In this document: piece by piece, positions 56,729-64,000 of the stretch
Layout: every line of letters starts with the position of its first letter
Numbering within the stretch: position 1 is the first letter of the stretch
DNA from: Nemophila menziesii
Lineage: Eukaryota > Streptophyta > Magnoliopsida > Boraginales > Hydrophyllaceae
Length of the DNA: 64,000 nt
Assembly: GCA_029959085.1 (NCBI GenBank)
Contig: JARWIR010000002.1
Coordinates: 31,448,233-31,512,232, forward strand
Reading direction: 5' to 3'
Program-made: the position numbers and the translations under genes
Notes under the pieces: generated by a model
What the model was told of the DNA's origin: nothing
What the model saw: the letters and a program-made list of their open reading frames with translations, nothing else
Databases searched by the model: none

Positions 56729-58315
56729 TGTAGCGTCCTATGTCTGATAAAAATAAAATCAACAACCTTCGGAGCCACTTTCCACAAGTGTACGGAGTGT
56801 TGACAAGTAATAAAATTGAAAAGTATAAAGGATTATCGTCTCCAAATGGACTATCATTGTAGATAAATGTGTTTTGATATTATAAAAATGTAAACCTCTT
56901 ATAAGGAATATATGACAAGAACGTAAACAATAAAATATTTATTGCATTTTTCAATAGTTAAAGTCTAAATCAATTAACGAAATAAAATTATGAACTACAA
57001 AGAAAATAAAATAACAACTAATTAGAAGATGAAATGAAGGGATGAGAAAGTTTCTTGAGTTTTGCTAGTAGTCCCCTATGCCGTTAATTTAAATGTTTTA
57101 TGAATAAGCGTGACTTTATAAATTCACATTAGTTAGGATTCAAAGATCCTTCTGAATCATGTCGGTAGCTTATGAGTAAACCTCAACAATACTAGGGGAC
57201 TGGGGTAAGGACACCCTAGGCAATTATTGGTGTATTAATTATGACCTTATTGACTATCTAGCTAGGCAATACTTTTGAGTTCACTACCACATACTAGACT
57301 TCTATATGTTATGTCCGCAATTAAACCTCCTTCCTGGATGTTAGCTTAACTACCTAGGACACCCACTACTTTACCAGAGCATAAATATTTTTATAACAAA
57401 CATATAGTCAATGCAATAAAATAATACCAATATCAGTTAAAAATTCATCCTAAATACAATAAAACATCAAGATAGTTAATCAAGGGTCTTATATAAGTAA
57501 ACCTCAAGCAACGAGGGTTTAGTTCATATTGAAATAAAAAAAACTTTAATGGAAGAATAATGTTCAAAAGAAAAAATATCTAAAAGTTACTCTTATGGAA
57601 GAAATAATTTCATGGATAGTTGGTGACGAATTATTAGGTCTAGTTTGAAAAAACCCTTTTTTTCTTCTCCTCTGCCTTCTGCTCTTGCTCCCAATGAAAT
57701 AAAATGATAGATAATCAGTTGCCTATGTATTAGGAGATGCTAAATGAATTATGTCCTAGCTAAAAAAATTTGGTCCTTCGTTGGCTCACTTAATTAGGTT
57801 AATAATGGTGCAACCTATTTTTAGCTAATATTGGGCTTGTTTGAGTCACAATAGAAGAAAATGACTTAACTTCTTCATCTCAACTACGAATTGAATATTG
57901 TCACTTCTCACAAGTCAATGACTTCAAACACTATCTAAATTAAAAGGAATTAATTCCAAATTTATGACTAGTTAATTATGGTGACTGAAAAATACGACGT
58001 TATGACTTCTCTGGCAAACAATCTAACTTCACAAAGTGACTCTAGGCTCAATTCACGCCTTGGCATGGGGTTTATCTTGAATATTTTTTACTTATTATAT
58101 TCATCTTGGCACATTTTATTAACCATGTACCTAAATTCTACATACTTAACACACAATCAAGGAACAAAAGCTCTATAAATATCAATGTGACCAGAACAAG
58201 AGACAAAAATGCAATATGTCAATTACGAGGGAATAATCCCCCACTTAGTCCCAATAAAAACACAAAATAATATCTCGTGAATGGATTAATCCATCATAAA
58301 AATATATATATAACA
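56729..58315 (-). mobile_element. Reverse 3' LTR of element F (copy 2)
   Basis: 1587 bp, same length as copy 1, with very few differences. Left end approximate. Confidence 0.75.
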
Positions 58316-59381
58316 AGAACCCCAAATCAAAGTTTTGTCGCCCTAATAAAATAAAAAGAAAAATAAAGTTTAGAGGGGTCTAAGTCCAATTAATCAAAGA
58401 AGAGAGAAAATAGAAAAGTAATAATGATACTAAAGAAAATATCCAAGTCTCATATAGAAATATTTACAAACTAAATCAAATGTACAGTTATCAAACAAAC
58501 AATCAACACGTATTACTTCCAAGATCAAATTAGTTTTGCAATGCACAACGGAAAGGTATTTCTCTTTGTCCGCTATGGTGGCTATAAATTGTTCCTCGAT
58601 CCTCGCATAGTCTTTAAGATACATCTAACTACTCCAAATTAGTTCAAAAGGTAATAAATTTTATAGTCAAGAATCATAAAGTCTTGAAGGTTGTAATTTC
58701 GGCTTAGAGTATGTATGATTGTATAGTTGGATAACATATATAAAGCTTTTTGGCTCTCTCCTCACTAGCCATCAACGAGTCGCCTAGAGCTTGAGTTACT
58801 CACAAATATGTTCTCACTCAACCCAAATTTTAATGCACTTCTTTGCATTCCCAATAACCAAAATAATACCATTTATGGTCACCTAACACTTTGCCATCTG
58901 AATATATTTTTCTTTTGCAAGTTAGTTATAACTCTCTTTTTGATGTGAGAAGTCATGTTACTACGCTTTTCATTTTCTTTTCTTTTCAATATATATTCTT
59001 TTCTTTTGAAATATTTTACATTCTTTCTCTTTTACCTTAGAAAAAGATTACAATGGGAACAATTGATCAAAGGCAAAATACATAGCACAAAACCTACCCA
59101 ATGATGTTTACAGTAACCACCACCCCAAACTCAAGTTGTAAGACGAGTGTTTAATCATCGCGATTCAAGATCAAGCATATGGAGAAGTCCGTATGGCCTG
59201 TAATGTGGCTAATAAAAGGCTTATAAAGGCAAGAGGGGCTGATACAGATAATGTAACAATAATACATGGAAAGAAATCTAAAAGGAACAAGGGTTAAACA
59301 AAGAAACTCCTTAATACTTTTATGTCCTATACAATTTATTTGCTTTCTCACATCTAACAAGTTCATTAAATGGGTTATTAA
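58316..59381 (-). mobile_element. Element F internal fragment (copy 2)
   Basis: Counterpart of 16725-17790; noncoding region near the PPT, with the same PPT-like motif near 59122 (minus strand). Confidence 0.7.
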
Positions 59382-60386
59382 CTAGTTTGGATCTGGCTTT
59401 ATACATACTACTCATGCTCCCTTAAATCAAACTTAATTCTCCATATTTCTCAGTTATCTTTTCTTTAATTTCTATGTGTGTTTGGATGTCAAATACATAA
59501 GAAAATAATATAATTTTAACAAACCATTTAAATTATGTAATCCCAAATTCGATACACGCAATTAATCATACTAGTGTTCACACATAAAAAGGATTCTCAA
59601 GTTATGAGAATTTAGTCCATAAGAAAAGAAATCAAATAAAATATAAAGTATAAGATTTATGTTTAGGACAAGAAAGTAATACTAAATTACCCTAAGATTA
59701 ATGGTGGTATGGTGTAGAAAGGGTGCAGTTTTACTCCAGCTTCAGTTTTTCTCCTTCCCAAGCATTTTTCTATCTCTCTGGCTCTTCTAATCTTCTAAAA
59801 ACTGAATGGAAGGTTTTTGTATTGATTAAACTGGTGTATAAAGGTCCAATTATGTTTTATGGGTTGTGGGCCCCTTTATGTGACCTAATCCAACCCAAAA
59901 ACGTTTTAAGGGAAGAATATGATTAGTTCAAACCAAAATAGATGCAACTTCAATAACTTCTTTAATTAAAATACAAATCACAACTCTTAGCTTTTAGGCG
60001 CTCCTAACTTAAATTACTATCTATAAACCAGGGGGTCCTCCAGAATATTCATTAACTGAACATGGTGATTCCAACAACTCAATTTCTAAATTTGGTCGAT
60101 AACTGCTCTCGCTTTCCAAAAGTGTTTTTTTAGTCCTTTAACACCTTGCTATGGGTTTGAATATCCTTTCTCAACTTATTGTGCTCGTATTTGGATATAA
60201 TATTATCCACTTACCTAATATATGCACACTTAACACACAAATAACTTTAAAAGTAACAATACTAAAAAATTAGATAAGAAATGAGAAACTATCAAAATAT
60301 AGGTAATAATCACTTTAATAAGAACAATATGATCCTAAAAATATGTCTCGTGACTAAATTAATGTATCAAAATAAAGGAGATATCA
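59382..60386 (-). mobile_element. Reverse truncated 3' LTR of element G (copy 2)
   Basis: Counterpart of 17791-18795; TGATATCTCC start at 60386 on the minus strand. Confidence 0.65.
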
Positions 60387-60777
60387 AGACCCCCCAACTC
60401 AAAGTTTCTTCATCCGGGCAAAAGAAGATATAAAAAATAAACTAGGGAAGTCTTTATTAGCTAAGTCAAATAAGAATCAGAGGAGAAAACGTAAAGAATC
60501 ATAAAAAAACTACCGAACAGGTTCATGTAATAATAATTGTAAACTAAATCACACATTCTTATCATACAAACAATCAACATGATATGATTTCAAGATTAAA
60601 TTATCTACGCAGTGCAAGAAGGATAGGTTTTTTGCTTAGTCTGATATGGTGGCTATAGATTGTTCCTTGATCCTAACATAGGATCCAATGGTCCAATTTA
60701 CTACTCTCGATCGTTTCTAGATCACATAATTAAGAATCACAAGGTCTTTAAGGTTGTAATGTTGGCTTAGGGACAGT
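60387..60777 (-). mobile_element. Element G internal fragment (copy 2)
   Basis: Counterpart of 18796-19186, PPT and flanking noncoding sequence. Confidence 0.65.
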
Positions 60778-62342
60778 TGATGTCTCAATATTTTTGATAG
60801 AATAATCTAGTCATGAGACACAATTTCAGGTGCATTATTTTCTTATTTGAGGGATTTTTCCTTATTAATTGTTAGTTTCTCAATTCTTGCCTTATTATGG
60901 TGGTTTGTTACTTTTAGAGCATTTTTGGTACAATTTGCATGTTAAATGTGAAGCTCTTAGGTACAATGATGATATTAGAGGCCAAAAAAATGTCAAGGAG
61001 TTAAGTAAAGATGATATAAGATGAAATTAAGAGTTAAAAATGCAGAATAAGCTATTTTGGAAAGTGCAAAAGCTGCTAAAAGTTGTTGGCCCAATTTAGA
61101 ACGTGTAGTGTTTTCAATGCTTCATAAAATAGATATATAATTTGAATTATTCCTTTTATATCAAGAAATATTTTTAATTTTCGGTTACGTGGCCACTGGT
61201 TTCGAGTGATTTGGAGTTGTAACGAAAGAGATATGAATTTTACAAGCTCTATGGGCCAAAAAGACCACATTCTCAGGAAAACATATTTGAGATGGATTAG
61301 GTCTCTAAAACCTATCTCATGACCTAGATTTCGTCCCAACACCTATATATATATATGGTTATTTACCTTTAGAAACAAGTTCTTGATCAGTCACTAATCA
61401 TAATTACACTTAGAAATCATCAAGAAGAAGCAAGTGACTTGTAGAGGAAGAAAAGAAGTTGGAGAGTCACAATCTCTTCTCAATATTTCTACTCTACCAT
61501 TAGGGTAATTTATCTTAGATTCTTGGCTTGACCATGTTTGTAAGGCATTTACTCTTAAATATTATCTATTTTATTATGAACTAATTTTCTTATAGCTTGG
61601 GCTTGCAATATGTAAAATCCTTGAATTCTATTTTACTATTCTATTATTTAGGCATTGGTTTAATTGATTTGAGCTTTTATTTTATAATGTGTTTGCCTTT
61701 ATCCCAGCCCTAGCTCTGGCTAACTTTAGGACTGTCCTTAGTAGTTAGATTGTCACCCTGGAGGGTGATTCAATTATAGAAAACAACACATAATTCTCTA
61801 GTGTATTGTAGTAATCCTGACAGGCTTGCCTAACTAGACATTCAATAGGGTTTAGACTTTCACCACCGAAATATGTGCAAGGTCTCCTTACCCAAGTCCC
61901 TTGGTAGTGTTGAGGTTTCCATCTAAGCTACCCTGACGGGAGTTAGACGATTATAGAATGCCGCCTACTTATATATGCTCAATTCACCCTTATAAATAGA
62001 ATAGTGATCTAGTAATATAGGTGCATACTAGCAAACCTAAGTTATATTCTTATCTCATCCTTTTAGCTTTATTTACTTGCATTAGTTAATTATTTGCTTT
62101 TATATTTCTTGTTTAAAAACCCATAAATATTATCTCTTGTTTCTTTTTTAGTTTTAACAATTAATCTCATCTACGCTTTCTTATCTAAATACGAGTTTGA
62201 GTTAACAGATAAATCATGAGAATGAATCTTATTTATTAACTATAACTTGCAAACGATTTGTGCACTAGTAGTGAGCCTCTTGTAGTAATATTAGGTATGT
62301 GTTTTATTGTCATTTATATTTGGTTATTTATCACGCCTTTGC
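60778..62342 (+). mobile_element. 5' LTR of element D (copy 2)
   Basis: Counterpart of 19187-20760; shorter (TA)n tract (61344-61357). Right end approximate. Confidence 0.8.
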
Positions 62343-62346
62343 CACC

Positions 62347-64000
62347 ACCTTTTCGAGTACACCCATTAGGGATTCTCCCTCCAGTGATCCAAGTTGCGAG
62401 ATTCAAGCCTGATCAGGGAACGATAAGTCAGTTTATGAGCTTCAGACACTATAGTGGTGCAACACAACAAGATCTGGTGAGGTCGATTCAAAAGTTTATG
62501 CAGATTTGTAATTCCTACATTACTCAAGGCATTACACACAAGAAGTTGTACAACTTCATGTTTCTATTTTTCTTGACCGGGTAGTGAACGGTTGGAGAGT
62601 GTAGGAGAGTGCAGATTCGTTATTATCTGCAAAGCATGAAAATGTTAGAATCAAATTGAACTTGCAAGTATTCTCCAAAAGAATGACGAGAGTGTAGGAG
62701 AGGCATGGAAAAGATTTCAACAAAAAAATATCCACATGTCCACTCCACGGTTAAACTACATCACTTTAATTAGTAATGTTTTATCAAGGAATCAATGTCG
62801 AGGCAAGACTGAGGGTAGATAATCTTGGAGGAGGAGGTTTTGTGTCCAAGAATCCTACAAAAGTTGCAGCTGGTATGGCAAGAATAGTCAAAACCGAGAG
62901 GAGTTGGCCACAGTAGTAAGCTCCCATCACAAATGCCAAAGGTACGTTGCGATTAGATAGTGGACTGCTATAGATGCTAAATTTTTTGCAATAGAGAATC
63001 AAATGAAGCAGTTGACACTTACATTATAGAAAGGTTTCCAAGGGAAAGAAAAATAAGTTGATGGTAGTGCAAGAAATCTGTCCGCGTTGTAGGGTGAATG
63101 ACATGTTTAGGAAGAATGTCAAGGAAATCCAGAGTCAGTGTTTTTCGTGTCGAATTATGGGAATTACCGTTCGGGGAATACTGGGTTTTAGCAAGGGAAT
63201 CACAATCGTCTGAGCCGTCAATGGTCAGATCCGAATGGTGTTGCGAATCAAGGTAATACTTACCAACCACAACCTCAACATAACAATTTCCAGCAGAGAT
63301 CTCATGTTCCTTATCCAGGGGGACAAAGTTGTGTTATGCAAGTTCCACCACCACAACCAGCCTATGAGTTTTACACCAAGAATTTTACTTGAATAGCATT
63401 GCCACAACATCCACAAGAAGGCTTTGTCATAGAGTTGCAACAAATGATGTAATCTTTTATGAAGGAGACATAAACAACTATGTAGTCCTTTATGACAATA
63501 ACACAGGAAAATATGCGAGTTAGTAAGGAAAGACTCGGCGAGTAATCTATTATGTTTGAGATATTGGGGGATCAAGTCACCCAATTGTCTTCCCGTAGTG
63601 ATAAAAATTAACAAACTCTTCCATAGCTTGGACAAGGTACGAAGAATGACGTGAAGGCTATAGAAAATAGAGATGGAAATGTTGGATTCAAATTGTGTAA
63701 GGCTATAAGCCTTCAAGCTACAAAAGTAGTGGAATCGCCACCTGCTGCAGATATTGTCGTGGAGATTCTAGAAATAGTTGATGAACCAACCAAGTCAAGC
63801 TTGGAAGAGATGAATGTTGAGCTTCTAGTCAAAGATATTGCGAAAAATATTTAAGAGGTACTTGCACTAGGGGAAACAAAAGCCGAGAAAAAGGTAAAAT
63901 TTTAGATGAAAATAAGGAAGTAGTAATTTTACCTAAAGAGTGAGAAGAAGAAAAAGCAAAGATGGAACCGCGACCTAGTGTTTCATCAATGTCACCACCC
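62347..64000 (+). pseudogene. gag: Element D gag remnant (copy 2, runs off window)
   Basis: Same decayed gag as copy 1 but without the MITE; a single CATAGAGT at 63428-63435 marks the empty site. Capsid-like QKFMQICNSYITQG is near 62490 and EPTKSSLEE near 63790. Confidence 0.8.

Larger units (their letters stand above)
41667..64000 (+). repeat. Tandem segmental duplication, copy 2 (visible part)
   Basis: Direct repeat of 1-22843, continuing to the window end. It carries the same nested order: A pol, A 3' LTR, B pol remnant, B 3' LTR, minisatellite, reverse F and G pieces, D. It has private lesions, such as an extra T near 43130 in A pol and a TAA at 46074 in the env-like ORF. It has an intact empty site at 63428-63435 where copy 1 carries a MITE. 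Confidence 0.95.

Overview
The window is plant repeat DNA, most likely eudicot pericentromeric heterochromatin. I found no host protein gene, tRNA, rRNA or CRISPR array. Almost every recognisable stretch is a Ty3/gypsy LTR retrotransposon of the Athila type. The signs are tRNA-Asp-like primer sites, a gag with a CX2CX4HX4C knuckle, an aspartic protease, RT with FMDD, RNase H, an HHCC/D-D35-E integrase, a long region after integrase carrying an extra env-like ORF, and LTRs of about 1.5-1.8 kb starting TGATGTCTCC.

Layout. Positions 1-22843 and 41667-64000 are two near-identical copies of one segment, a direct tandem duplication with a period of about 41.6 kb. The nested order reads as follows. 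Element A (36852-49612, complete, TSD GACTT) sits inside the RT/RNase H junction of element B (31519-56134, TSD GGTGA). B sits inside a degenerate minisatellite of about 73 bp, which lies in the region after integrase of a decayed element C (27516-31518). To the right of the array are reverse-oriented 3' pieces of elements F and G, then the forward 5' part of element D. D carries a 416-bp hAT-like MITE in copy 1 only. Facing D is the reverse 5' end of element E, of the same LTR family, which abuts C. The left part of the window (1-14542) is the duplicated right half of A and B; the last part (56135-64000) repeats array, F, G and D.

How the parts relate. A has the most intact pol: in copy 1 the RT-RNase H-integrase frame is open from base 2 to 2521. 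Its gag is frameshifted, its protease active-site Asp reads Asn, and copy 2 pol has a private frameshift. B, C, D, E, F and G are pseudogenes or fragments. Between integrase and the 3' LTR, families A and B share one architecture: a CCGG-N4-CCGG palindrome array, a TATA box with a CA-rich leader, an env-like ORF, an AATAAA site, a conserved noncoding block and the PPT. Five PPT-like motifs (GAGTTTGGGGT) occur at matching places in both.

The most interesting signals are the family-specific CCGG-N4-CCGG arrays beside an ORF that has its own promoter-like and polyadenylation-like signals, the reiterated PPT motif, the MITE with an empty site in the duplicate, and a 30-bp minisatellite filler at a deletion in B's 5' LTR. 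All boundaries were read by eye; those marked approximate could be off by tens of bases.
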